From Streptomyces sp. 378 (lineage in GTDB: Bacteria > Actinomycetota > Actinomycetes > Streptomycetales > Streptomycetaceae): 64,000 bases of DNA. The position numbers were made by a program, and so were the translations under genes. The stretch lies in NCBI RefSeq assembly GCF_030124145.1, contig NZ_JASKMS010000011.1, positions 169,435 through 233,434 of the forward strand, read 5' to 3'. Below, piece after piece: positions 49,670 through 57,215 of the stretch. A model generated the notes under the pieces. It searched no databases, was not told where the DNA came from, and worked only from the letters and a program-made list of their open reading frames with translations. How positions within the stretch are numbered: position 1 is the first letter of the stretch; each line of letters opens with the position of its first letter.

Positions 49670-50743
49670 TCAGTCCTCGCCGCCCTCTTCCTCCTCGTCG
49701 CCTTCGAAGAAGTCCCCGACTTCGTCGACGACTTCGGCCGCGACCATGCCGCCGACCACACCGACGGCGAGCCCCGCCGCGCCGGCCGCGACCACGGTGC
49801 CCATGCCGGGCCCGGAGCGGTGACCGTGACCGTCGCCGTGATGGTGGCCGCCATGGCCGTGGTCGTCCTTGTGGGGGTGGCTGCCGTGCGCGGCGTGGGG
49901 GTCGCCGTGGCCGTAGTGGCCGCTGTGATGCGGAGCGCCGTGCCCGTACGAGGAGTGAGAGCCGTGGGAGGCGCGGTGCTCGATCATCTGACGGATCCAG
50001 CCGTCGACTTCGGCGCTCCAGTTGATCTGCTCGACGCCGTGGTGGCTGACGGTGAAACGGGACACCGCGTCGTGGCCGGCGGAGTAGAGGCCGCCGCGCT
50101 TGTCGGCCTCCAGGACCACCTCCATGCCGCCCGGGTTGGCCAGGAAGGTCACCTCGATCTCGTTGACCTGGTGCGTGTACTGTGGCGCCGGGGCGAGTTC
50201 GATCTCCTGGTAGAAGGGCAGCTGCTGGCCGGTGCCGCCGATGCGCCCCAGCTCCAGGTCCGCGGACTTGAAGCCGAAGCCGAGCTGGCCGAGTGCCTCC
50301 AGGATCGCTTCCTGGGCGGGCAGCGGGCGCACCGCGAGCTGGTCGAGGTCGCCCTTGTCTTTCGCTCCCGCCACCGCCAGCTCGGTGCGCACCCCGAGCA
50401 CGATGCCCAGGCCCTGCCCGTACAGCTCGGTGATGGGGGTCTCCCACGGCAGCATCACGCTGAAGGGCACGCTGTGCAGTTCGCCGGCGGCGAGGCGGAA
50501 GCTGCCGCCGACGGTGAACCGGTCGAAGACGACCGCGCCCTCGGACTCGCTGCCGTCATGCTCGGCCTCGACGCGGGCCATCAGCTCCAGGGTGATGTGC
50601 TCGATCGTGAAGTCGGCATCTCCGCCCTTGAGGTGGACCTGCCCGCCGAGGTGCCCGCCGGGCAGTACCGCGCCCGGCTCAAGGACCGTGTCCACCGTGG
50701 GTCCGCCCACGCCGAGCGAGCCGAGCAGCCGTTTGAACACCAT
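49670..50743 (-). CDS. Spo0M-family sporulation-control protein with His-rich tail
   Basis: 357 residues from ATG 50743 (AGGAG 11 bases upstream; family start MVFKRLLGSLGVGGPTVDTVL). The arrestin-like Spo0M domain occupies ~1-255 (GAVLPGGHLGGQVHLKGGDADFTIEHITLELMARVE, VPFSVMLPWETPITELYGQGLG, EVTFLANPGGMEVVLEADKRG). It is followed by ~50 residues with 18 His (HGSHSSYGHGAPHHSG, HPHKDDHGHGGHHHG), a Gly/Ala hydrophobic helix (GTVVAAGAAGLAVGVVGGMVAAEVV) and an acidic end (FFEGDEEEE). The tail suggests metal binding and membrane association. In an apparent unit with the HhH protein, downstream of operator 5. Confidence 0.88.
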   Translation of the reverse strand: MVFKRLLGSLGVGGPTVDTVLEPGAVLPGGHLGGQVHLKGGDADFTIEHITLELMARVEAEHDGSESEGAVVFDRFTVGGSFRLAAGELHSVPFSVMLPWETPITELYGQGLGIVLGVRTELAVAGAKDKGDLDQLAVRPLPAQEAILEALGQLGFGFKSADLELGRIGGTGQQLPFYQEIELAPAPQYTHQVNEIEVTFLANPGGMEVVLEADKRGGLYSAGHDAVSRFTVSHHGVEQINWSAEVDGWIRQMIEHRASHGSHSSYGHGAPHHSGHYGHGDPHAAHGSHPHKDDHGHGGHHHGDGHGHRSGPGMGTVVAAGAAGLAVGVVGGMVAAEVVDEVGDFFEGDEEEEGGED

Positions 50744-50839
50744 CGTGGCGTTCACTCCTTCATGTGTACGTACGGTTCGTGCTTCCGCCGGGCGGCGGAC
50801 CCTGAAGGGGAGGGGGGCCGCCGCCCGGCGGAAGAGGAT

Positions 50840-51061
50840 CTATTTGGCGGAGGTGTCGAGTGCGGCCAGGGCCTGCGCCCAGCGCGCGTACTTCAGCTCG
50901 GCCAGATCAGCGACCGTCTTGACGCCGAACGCCTCCTGAAGGAGCTCACCGTCTTTGTCCGAGACCCCCTTCAGCGCGGAGACCGGCGCGGCGAGGATCT
51001 CCGGCAGACTCTTGTCCGCCCACGCCTTGTCCAGCACCTTGTCCAGGTCGATCGAAGCCAC
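50840..51061 (-). CDS. Small helix-hairpin-helix-like protein
   Basis: 73 residues from GTG 51061 with GGGAGG upstream. VASIDLDKVLDKAWADKSLPEILAAPVSALKGVSDKDGELLQEAFGVKTVADLAELKYARWAQALAAL is a pair of helical hairpins like the HhH-type domains of DUF4332/pol-beta thumb proteins (LKGVSDKDGELLQEAFGVKTVADLA). It probably binds a protein or nucleic acid; the function is unknown. It is first in the HhH-Spo0M unit, with operator 5 about 165 bases upstream. Confidence 0.75.
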   Translation of the reverse strand: MASIDLDKVLDKAWADKSLPEILAAPVSALKGVSDKDGELLQEAFGVKTVADLAELKYARWAQALAALDTSAK

Positions 51062-51224
51062 GACAGCCCTCCCAGGGGAAAACACCGATGGATAATCCGG
51101 ACGACGCGCCGTCGGGGCGGCCGTGACCGGCGGATATGGTCCTGCTCAAACCGGTGCGCGTCCCTCCCGTCCCTGCCCGTCGCCCACCGGGCAGCCGGGA
51201 ACATCCGGGCCACCCCTCGCGTTA

Positions 51225-51240
51225 TCTACACGCATGTAGA
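51225..51240. promoter_or_regulatory. BlaI-type operator 5
   Basis: TCTACACGCATGTAGA, six-base perfect arms around CGCA. It lies in the divergent region between the HhH protein gene (-) and the CorC/HlyC pair (+), so it could affect either direction. Confidence 0.68.
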
Positions 51241-51514
51241 AGCATAAGGGGGAGGCGCCCCGCGGGTACGGCATCCCGGCGGAACGTCTGAAAACCACCC
51301 GTGCGGACGGTGGAAGCCGCCCCCGCAAGGCGACTTTGCCGCCCCTTTACCATGGGGTCTGGCCGTAGTCGCAGATGCCTTACCGAATCACGCCAGGATC
51401 CGCCCGATCCGATGAGCCAAGAAGGAGCAGCAGACCCGCCATGGGTGAACCTCCCAGTCCCAGCCGTGCCATTGCCAGCCCGTCGTGCATATGTGAGGGA
51501 TCGGGGGTGGCACG

Positions 51515-52849
51515 GTGACCGAAGTACTGCTGCTGCTTCTGGCCCTGGCTCTGACCTTGGCGTGTGCGGTGTTCGTCGCGGCCGAGTTCTCCCTGACCAC
51601 GATCGAGCGCGGTGAGCTGGAGCGCGCCGCCGCGGCCGGTGAGCGTGGCGCCGACGGCGCCTTGAAGGCCGTACGCACCCTGACGTTCCAGCTCTCCGGC
51701 GCCCAGCTGGGCATCACGGTGACCTCGCTGGTGATCGGCATGCTCGCCGAGCCGTCGCTCGCCGCCCTGCTGCGCGGCCCGCTCCAGGCGGTCGGCCTGC
51801 CGGCCGGCGCCGTCTCCACCGTCGCGACCCTGCTGGGCGTCACGATCGCCACAGTGGTGCTGATGGTGGTCGGTGAGCTGGTCCCGAAAAACTGGGCGAT
51901 CTCCAGCCCGCTGGCCGTCGCCAAGGCGGTGGCCGGCCCGCAGCGCGGCTTCACCGCCGCGTTCGCCCCACTGATCCGCCACCTGAACAACACCGCGAAC
52001 CGACTGGTACGCCGCTTCGGCCTGGAACCACAGGAAGAGCTCGCCTCCGCCCGAACCCCGGAGGAACTGGTCGCACTCGCCCAGCACTCCGCCCGCCAGG
52101 GGGCGATCGAGGCAGATGCGGCCGAGCTGTTCGTGCGCACCCTGCACCTGAGCGAGCTGACCGCCGAGAACGTCATGACCCCCCGCGTGGACGTGCAGGC
52201 CCTGGAGGCACACGCCACCGCGACGGACGCGGCGAACCTCACGCTGGCCACCGGCCTGTCCCGCTTCCCCGTCTACCGCGACAGCCTGGACGAGGTCATC
52301 GGGACCGTCCACATCCGCGACGTCCTCGCCCTTCAGGAGGACAAGCGGGCCGTCACGGCGGTCACCGGCTTGGCCACCGAGCCGCTGCTGGTGCCCCACT
52401 CGCTGCCGGTCGACAAGCTGCTGGGCCGGCTGCGCGTGTCCCGCACCATGGCCGTGATCATCGACGAGTACGGCGGCACCGCGGGCGTCGCCACGGTCGA
52501 GGACATCGTCGAGGAGGTCGTCGGCGAGGTCCGTGACGAGCATGACCCGCACGAGCAGCCCGACCTGATGGCCGTCGCCCCCTCCCCGGACGGCCGGCCG
52601 GTGTGGGAGGCCGACGGCAGCGTCCGCCTGGACGAGCTCAAGGAAATCGGCTTCGCGGCCCCGGAAGGTCCGTACGAGACCCTGGCCGGCCTGCTCGCGA
52701 CCCGTCTGGAGCGCATCCCGGCCCTGACCGACCGCATCGACGTGAACGGCTGGCAGCTGGCTGTTCTGGACATCGAGCACCACCGGGCCGACCGGGTCCG
52801 TATCACCGCCCCGGCCGCCGCCCAGCACAGCACGGAGGATGCCCGATGA
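51515..52849 (+). CDS. HlyC/CorC-family (DUF21-CBS) membrane protein 1
   Basis: 444 residues from GTG 51515 (GGGGGTGG upstream). DUF21/CNNM membrane domain ~1-200 (TEVLLLLLALALTLACAVFVAAEFSLTTIERGEL, AQLGITVTSLVIGMLAEPSLAALL, TVVLMVVGELVPKNWAIS). CBS pair ~210-340 (LHLSELTAENVMTPRVDVQAL, LSRFPVYRDSLDEVIGTVHIRDVLAL, MAVIIDEYGGTAGVATVEDIVEEVVGEVRDEHD). CorC_HlyC transporter-associated domain ~355-440. Implicated in Mg2+/Co2+ efflux or resistance. Its stop overlaps the next ATG (ATGA), so the two proteins are co-produced. Confidence 0.92.
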   Translation: MTEVLLLLLALALTLACAVFVAAEFSLTTIERGELERAAAAGERGADGALKAVRTLTFQLSGAQLGITVTSLVIGMLAEPSLAALLRGPLQAVGLPAGAVSTVATLLGVTIATVVLMVVGELVPKNWAISSPLAVAKAVAGPQRGFTAAFAPLIRHLNNTANRLVRRFGLEPQEELASARTPEELVALAQHSARQGAIEADAAELFVRTLHLSELTAENVMTPRVDVQALEAHATATDAANLTLATGLSRFPVYRDSLDEVIGTVHIRDVLALQEDKRAVTAVTGLATEPLLVPHSLPVDKLLGRLRVSRTMAVIIDEYGGTAGVATVEDIVEEVVGEVRDEHDPHEQPDLMAVAPSPDGRPVWEADGSVRLDELKEIGFAAPEGPYETLAGLLATRLERIPALTDRIDVNGWQLAVLDIEHHRADRVRITAPAAAQHSTEDAR

Positions 52850-53886
52850 CCACGATCCAACTGCTGATCGGCGCGCTCACTCTGATCACCAACGCGTTCT
52901 TCGTCGGCGCCGAGTTCGCCCTGATCTCGGTACGGCGCAGCCAGATAGAACCGGCCGCGCTCAAGGGCAACCGGCGGGCAAAGAGCACCCTGTGGGGCAT
53001 CGAGCACCTGTCCGCGCTGATGGCCACCGCCCAGCTCGGCATCACCGTCTCCTCCCTGGTGCTGGGCGCGGTCGCCGAACCCGCCATCGCCCACCTGCTG
53101 GAACCGCCCTTCCACGCGATCGGTGTGCCCGAGGCGCTGATCCACCCGATCGCCTTCGTCATCGCGCTCACCGCGGCGACGTATCTGCACATGCTCATCG
53201 GCGAGATGGTGCCGAAGAACATCGCACTCGCCGCACCCGCGCCGACCGCGCTGCTGCTCGGCCCTCCCCTGGTTGCCCTCACCCGTGCCCTCAAGCCGGT
53301 CATCTTCGGCATCAACGCCTTCGCCAACACCCTGCTGCGGCTTTTGAAGGTCGAGCCGAAGGACGAGGTCGCCTCCGTCTTCACCGACGACGAACTCGCC
53401 CGTCTGGTCAAGGACTCCAGCGAGGCCGGACTACTGGACCCCGCCGACGTCGAACGCCTCCAGGACGCACTCGAACTGGGCACCCGCCCGGTTGGAGAGG
53501 TGATGGTGCCGCTGAACAAGACGGTCACCGTGGGCCACGAGACCACTCCGCAGCAACTGGAACGCGCCGCCGCGGCTGCCGGCTTCTCCCGTCTGCCGGT
53601 CACCGGCCCAGCCGACGAGGTGCTGGGCTATCTCCACATCAAGGACGCCCTCGGCGCCACCGAGCGCACCCGGCCCTTCCCGCGCAGCGCGCTGCACCCG
53701 GTCATCCAGGTCGAGATCGACACCCCGCTCGACGACACCATGACCGCCATGCGCGCCGCCGGCACCCACCTGGCCGCCGTCACCGGCAAGAAGGGCACCG
53801 TCATCGGCTTCGTCACCATGGAAGACGTCCTGGAGGAACTGGTCGGCCCTGGCCCCTCGGGGCCGTCTGAGCTGTCCGCCAGCTGA
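52846..53886 (+). CDS. HlyC/CorC-family (DUF21-CBS) membrane protein 2, short form
   Basis: 346 residues from ATG 52846. Same DUF21 domain (LLIGALTLITNAFFVGAEFALISVRRSQIEPAAL, AQLGITVSSLVLGAVAEPAIAHLL, LHMLIGEMVPKNIALA) and CBS pair (LELGTRPVGEVMVPLNKTVTV, GFSRLPVTGPADEVLGYLHIKDALGAT, LAAVTGKKGTVIGFVTMEDVLEELVG), but it lacks the C-terminal CorC_HlyC domain. Long and short partners encoded with ATGA overlap are a frequent actinobacterial arrangement and suggest a heteromeric complex. It ends in a hairpin that spans the stop codon. Confidence 0.92.
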   Translation: MTTIQLLIGALTLITNAFFVGAEFALISVRRSQIEPAALKGNRRAKSTLWGIEHLSALMATAQLGITVSSLVLGAVAEPAIAHLLEPPFHAIGVPEALIHPIAFVIALTAATYLHMLIGEMVPKNIALAAPAPTALLLGPPLVALTRALKPVIFGINAFANTLLRLLKVEPKDEVASVFTDDELARLVKDSSEAGLLDPADVERLQDALELGTRPVGEVMVPLNKTVTVGHETTPQQLERAAAAAGFSRLPVTGPADEVLGYLHIKDALGATERTRPFPRSALHPVIQVEIDTPLDDTMTAMRAAGTHLAAVTGKKGTVIGFVTMEDVLEELVGPGPSGPSELSAS

Positions 53887-53895
53887 GGCGGACAG
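53872..53895 (+). terminator. Hairpin spanning the second CorC stop codon
   Basis: A 9-base-pair stem CTGTCCGCC/GGCGGACAG; the loop AGCTGA contains the stop codon. Confidence 0.55.
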
Positions 53896-53937
53896 CCTGC
53901 CGGGCAGGACCGCTGTGGCATCGGCGGACCTAACCGG

Positions 53938-53963
53938 GGGCGCGGCTACGCAGGGCCGCGCCC
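53938..53963. terminator. Second hairpin between corC2 and sulP
   Basis: A 9-base-pair stem GGGCGCGGC/GCCGCGCCC with an 8-base loop, between convergent genes. The rest of 53887-54179 holds no gene. Confidence 0.5.
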
Positions 53964-54179
53964 GCTCTTCGCCGAGAAGGGGGCGCCCTGGTGACCATGC
54001 CCCTGGACCTTTGTGGTCTGCCCGTTGTCCAGGACCGGGCGTAGCGGGTCGGCAGGGACCTCAACGCTGTGGCCGGCGCGCTGCGTGCGGTGGTCTGGTC
54101 GGTCCTCGTTCGTGCTGCCGCGACGAGCCGCTCGGCCGGGGGCTCGGGTCGAGCATCCGGCCGGGCGGCAGATCCCTCC

Positions 54180-55658
54180 TTACGGCGCCGTAGCCCTCAC
54201 CGGTTCCGCGGTCTTGACCTTCACCGGTTCGGTGTCGGGTGCGCTGTGCCGCTGGGCCCAGTTGTCCAGGGCCGTGCGGCAGGCATGGTCGAGGTGGTAC
54301 AGCCCGGACACGTCTACCTCGATCGGTCGGTCCTGCGGCAGGGCCTCCAGGCTGTCGAGTATCTTCGGCAGCCGCAAGAACGTCGCGTTGCCCGACAGGT
54401 GTACCTGGATCGGCCCGGCGCCCTTGTCTATGACCTCCGTCTTCAGGTGCGATGCCTCCCAGGCGGTCTTGATCACCGCCAGGGCCAGACCGATGAGTAC
54501 CCCTTCGAACATGTTCACGGCGACGATCGACACGGCCGTGACCACCAGGATCAGCGCCTCGCCCTTGTGGCCCCGCCACAGACCGGCGAGCTGGCGGAAG
54601 GGGATCAGCTTCCAGCCGGCGTGCACGAGGATGCCGGCGAGCGCGGGCAGCGGGATCAGCGCCAGCGCGGAGGGCAACGCGACGGCGAACAGCAGCAGCC
54701 ACACGCCGTGCAGTACACGCGACGCCTTGGTCTTCGCGCCCGCCTGGACGTTGGCGGAGCTGCGCACGATCACCGCTGTCATTGGCAGCGCACCGAGCAG
54801 ACCACACACGGTGTTGCCCGCACCCTGGGCGAGCATCTCCTTGTCGTACTGGGTGCGGGGACCGTCGTGCAGCCTGTCCACCGCGGCCGCGCTGAACAGC
54901 GACTCGGCGGAAGCGATCAGTGCGAACGCGATGATCGTGCCCCAGATGGCCGGACCGGCGAGCTCCCCGAAGGCGTCGGCGCCGGGCGGCTGGATGACGC
55001 CGAGCAGACCCTCCACCTCGACGGTGGCGACCGGCAGGCTGAAGGCGGCGGTGGCGACCGTGGCCAGCAGCACCGCGGCGAGGGCGCCGGGCACGGCCTG
55101 CGCCTTCTTCGGCATCTTCTTCCACAGCACGATGACGGCGATGGTGCCCGCGCCGATCGCGAGGGAGGTCAGGGCCTCGGTGTTGCCGAGTGCGTCGGCG
55201 AATGCCCCCGGCAGGCCCGTGATCTTGCCGATGCCGGTCTCCGGGGCCTTCAGGCCCGCCGCCGCGTAGATCTGCCCGGCGATGATCACCAAACCGATAC
55301 CGCAGAGCATGCCCTCGACGACCGAGACGGATATCGCCCGGAACCAGCGGCCCACCCTGAACAAGCCCATTGCGAGCTGGAGCAGCCCGGCCATCAGCAC
55401 GATCACGCCTAGTGCGGCCACTCCGAACTCGCTGACCGCCTCGAAGACCAGCACGGTCAGGCCCGCGGCGGGCCCGGACACCTGGAGGCTGCTGCCAGGC
55501 ATGAGCCCGGTGACGAGGCCGCCGACGATACCGGTGACAAGGCCCAGCTCGGCGGGAACACCGGAGGCGACGGCCACGCCGACGCACAGCGGCACAGCGA
55601 CCAGGAAGACAACGATGGAGGCGGCTAAGTCCTGCCGCAGATAAGGGAACTTCGACAT
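54180..55658 (-). CDS. SulP-family anion/bicarbonate permease with STAS domain
   Basis: 492 residues from ATG 55658. SulP core: YLRQDLAASIVVFLVAVPLCVGVAVASGVPAELGLVTGIVGGLVTGLMPGSSLQVSGPAAGLTVLVFEAV, LMAGLLQLAMGLFRVGRWFRAISVSVVEGMLCGIGLVI, GALPMTAVIVRSSANVQAGAKTKASRVLHGVWLLLF. A short C-terminal STAS-like segment follows (VHLSGNATFLRLPKILDSLEALPQDRPIEVDVSGLYHLDHACRTALDNW). It lies 14 bases after a beta-carbonic anhydrase gene, the standard arrangement for bicarbonate uptake or homeostasis. Codon 11 is TTA (55626-55628). Confidence 0.92.
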   Translation of the reverse strand: MSKFPYLRQDLAASIVVFLVAVPLCVGVAVASGVPAELGLVTGIVGGLVTGLMPGSSLQVSGPAAGLTVLVFEAVSEFGVAALGVIVLMAGLLQLAMGLFRVGRWFRAISVSVVEGMLCGIGLVIIAGQIYAAAGLKAPETGIGKITGLPGAFADALGNTEALTSLAIGAGTIAVIVLWKKMPKKAQAVPGALAAVLLATVATAAFSLPVATVEVEGLLGVIQPPGADAFGELAGPAIWGTIIAFALIASAESLFSAAAVDRLHDGPRTQYDKEMLAQGAGNTVCGLLGALPMTAVIVRSSANVQAGAKTKASRVLHGVWLLLFAVALPSALALIPLPALAGILVHAGWKLIPFRQLAGLWRGHKGEALILVVTAVSIVAVNMFEGVLIGLALAVIKTAWEASHLKTEVIDKGAGPIQVHLSGNATFLRLPKILDSLEALPQDRPIEVDVSGLYHLDHACRTALDNWAQRHSAPDTEPVKVKTAEPVRATAP

Positions 55659-55672
55659 CACGGTCAGCCCCC

Positions 55673-56254
55673 TCACAGCGCCTCGAACGTCTCGGTCTCC
55701 GCGCGGTATTCGCGCACGGCCCCGGTGTGCACCTCGTAGTACCAGCCATGCAGCCGGAGTTGGTCCGCCTGTAGGCGCTTTTCGATGCAGGGGTAGGAAC
55801 GCAGCCGCAGCAGCTGCGTCAGAACGTGGTTCTGCACGGCCTCGGCGACCGTCGGATCGGTGGGGTCGGAGCACTTGGGCTCGTCGGCGGCGTGAGCGAG
55901 CCAGTCGCGCACAGCCGGTACGGCGTCGAGGTCGTCGCCGCGTACCATGGCGCCGACGGCACCGCAGTGGGAGTGGCCGCAGACCACGATGTCCCGGCAG
56001 CCGAGGACCTCGACGGCGTATTCGATGGTGGCCGCTTCGCTGGTGGGGTGTTCCGCGGCGTATGGCGGAACGATGTTGCCCGCGGTGCACAGCTCGAAGA
56101 GCTGGCCGGGTCGGGCGCCGGTGATCAGGGCCGGGACAACCCGGGAGTCGGCGCAGGTAATGAACAGGACCTCGGGCGACTGGCCTTTGGCGAGGCCGGC
56201 GAACTCCTCAGGGCGCTGTCCGAAGGTGCGGGCGTTGTCGATGAGGGGTTGCAT
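55673..56254 (-). CDS. Beta-class carbonic anhydrase
   Basis: 193 residues. Zinc and catalytic motifs FITCADSRVVP (Cys, Asp-Arg dyad) and VVCGHSHCGAVGAM (His, Cys), plus LFELCTAGNIVPPY and ATIEYAVEVLGCRDI. The C-terminus LRLHGWYYEVHTGAVREY is typical. It interconverts CO2 and bicarbonate in the cytosol, supplying or consuming substrate of the adjoining SulP transporter. First gene of the CA-SulP operon. Confidence 0.95.
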   Translation of the reverse strand: MQPLIDNARTFGQRPEEFAGLAKGQSPEVLFITCADSRVVPALITGARPGQLFELCTAGNIVPPYAAEHPTSEAATIEYAVEVLGCRDIVVCGHSHCGAVGAMVRGDDLDAVPAVRDWLAHAADEPKCSDPTDPTVAEAVQNHVLTQLLRLRSYPCIEKRLQADQLRLHGWYYEVHTGAVREYRAETETFEAL

Positions 56255-56761
56255 GGTGTGGTAACTCCTCCTGGCGCGCCGTGGGGGCGCGTCGGGCTAC
56301 AGGACAGGTGGGGGACTGCTCTGCTCAAGCGGAACACTTGACGTGCCGCCGGGGAGTGGGCTGGAGGATCTCGATGTGCGGTGGTTTGCGGTACGGGTGT
56401 TGCCCCGGTTCATCCGGCTGCCTCGAGGCGCCCTCCCTCAGGTGTCAGTCGGGTGTGGAGGCTGCCGTAGTGCGGTACCGATCGCAGGTGCGCAGATAGC
56501 CGATCGGGTCCCCGCGGTGGCTGGCCTCCCGACAGATGACACTCTCGTCGCGCAGCACCTTCCCGGAGAGCATGAATCCGGAATGACCCTTGGCCAGGAC
56601 GTGACGGACTGCGTGCGCGGCTGCAAAGGATACGGGGGTGCGAAGAGAAGGGATCAAGCAGGGTGATGGCGAGGACCGACAACACAGTCCCGGCCCTCGT
56701 ATCTCGGAACATGGGCCTCCCCCCCGGGCGATTCGCAGCCTCTAGAGCATCCCAATACTTA

Positions 56762-56774
56762 GTCAACAATTGAC
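56762..56774. promoter_or_regulatory. Operator-like inverted repeat in the AT-rich island
   Basis: GTCAACAATTGAC, 5-base arms GTCAA/TTGAC around CAA, with flanks TTA/CCA. It resembles a MarR- or TetR-type operator. No regulator gene lies next to it. Function is speculative. Confidence 0.35.
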
Positions 56775-56789
56775 CAAGAAACACAATAA

Positions 56790-56811
56790 CCCTGCAAAAT
56801 AATTTGCAGGG
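56790..56811. terminator. Hairpin in the AT-rich island
   Basis: A perfect 9-base-pair stem CCCTGCAAA/TTTGCAGGG with an ATAA loop, 15 bases after the operator-like repeat. It may be a terminator or a cruciform; no coding sequence ends nearby. Confidence 0.4.
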
Positions 56812-57215
56812 CCACCTTTGCGTTTCGGCACTGAAAAGAGTCTCAAAGCAGATCATGGGTGACGTGAACTGGCCCTCGATGCACTGAAGCTCGGCGCTTG
56901 CGGCCTGGCGACGAGCCCATGGGTGTCCCAGGTGCGCCGCGAGCGGGAGACTGCCCACATGCACCCTGAACCTGCGGACCTGCAGCAAGTCGACGGTCAC
57001 CATGCCACCCAGTGCAACGACCTTCTCAGCACGGCCAAGGAAGTCGGCAGTGGCCTGAGCGCGAGTGTGAGCGCGGTCGGCTCCTGACGTATCGCGGGGT
57101 CCCGGCCTGGTCGGTTGCGGGTGGACGCAGCCGGACTGCGCTGGTGGCGTGGTAGGCGATGCCGGTGGCCGCCATCCTGCCCGTACAGGTCCGACGAGGT
57201 GCCGATGCCGCCTCC

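Larger units (their letters stand above)
56255..57215. other. Long intergenic region with an AT-rich island, no confident gene
   Basis: About 960 bases upstream of the carbonic anhydrase and downstream of the P-type ATPase. Several frames are open for 60-110 codons on both strands but without start signals or codon bias; the minus-strand frame 56445-56657 (FAAAHAVRHVLAKGHSGFMLSG) is the most protein-like and unrecognised. Between about 56740 and 56850 the DNA becomes markedly AT-rich and contains two inverted repeats annotated separately. Probably a promoter and decayed sequence. Confidence 0.35.

Noticed and set aside
56410..57200. Minus-strand frame continuing upstream of the AT-rich island toward the P-type ATPase end
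   Set aside because: It crosses AT-rich non-coding-looking DNA, has no start signal, and part of it is antisense to the ATPase gene.
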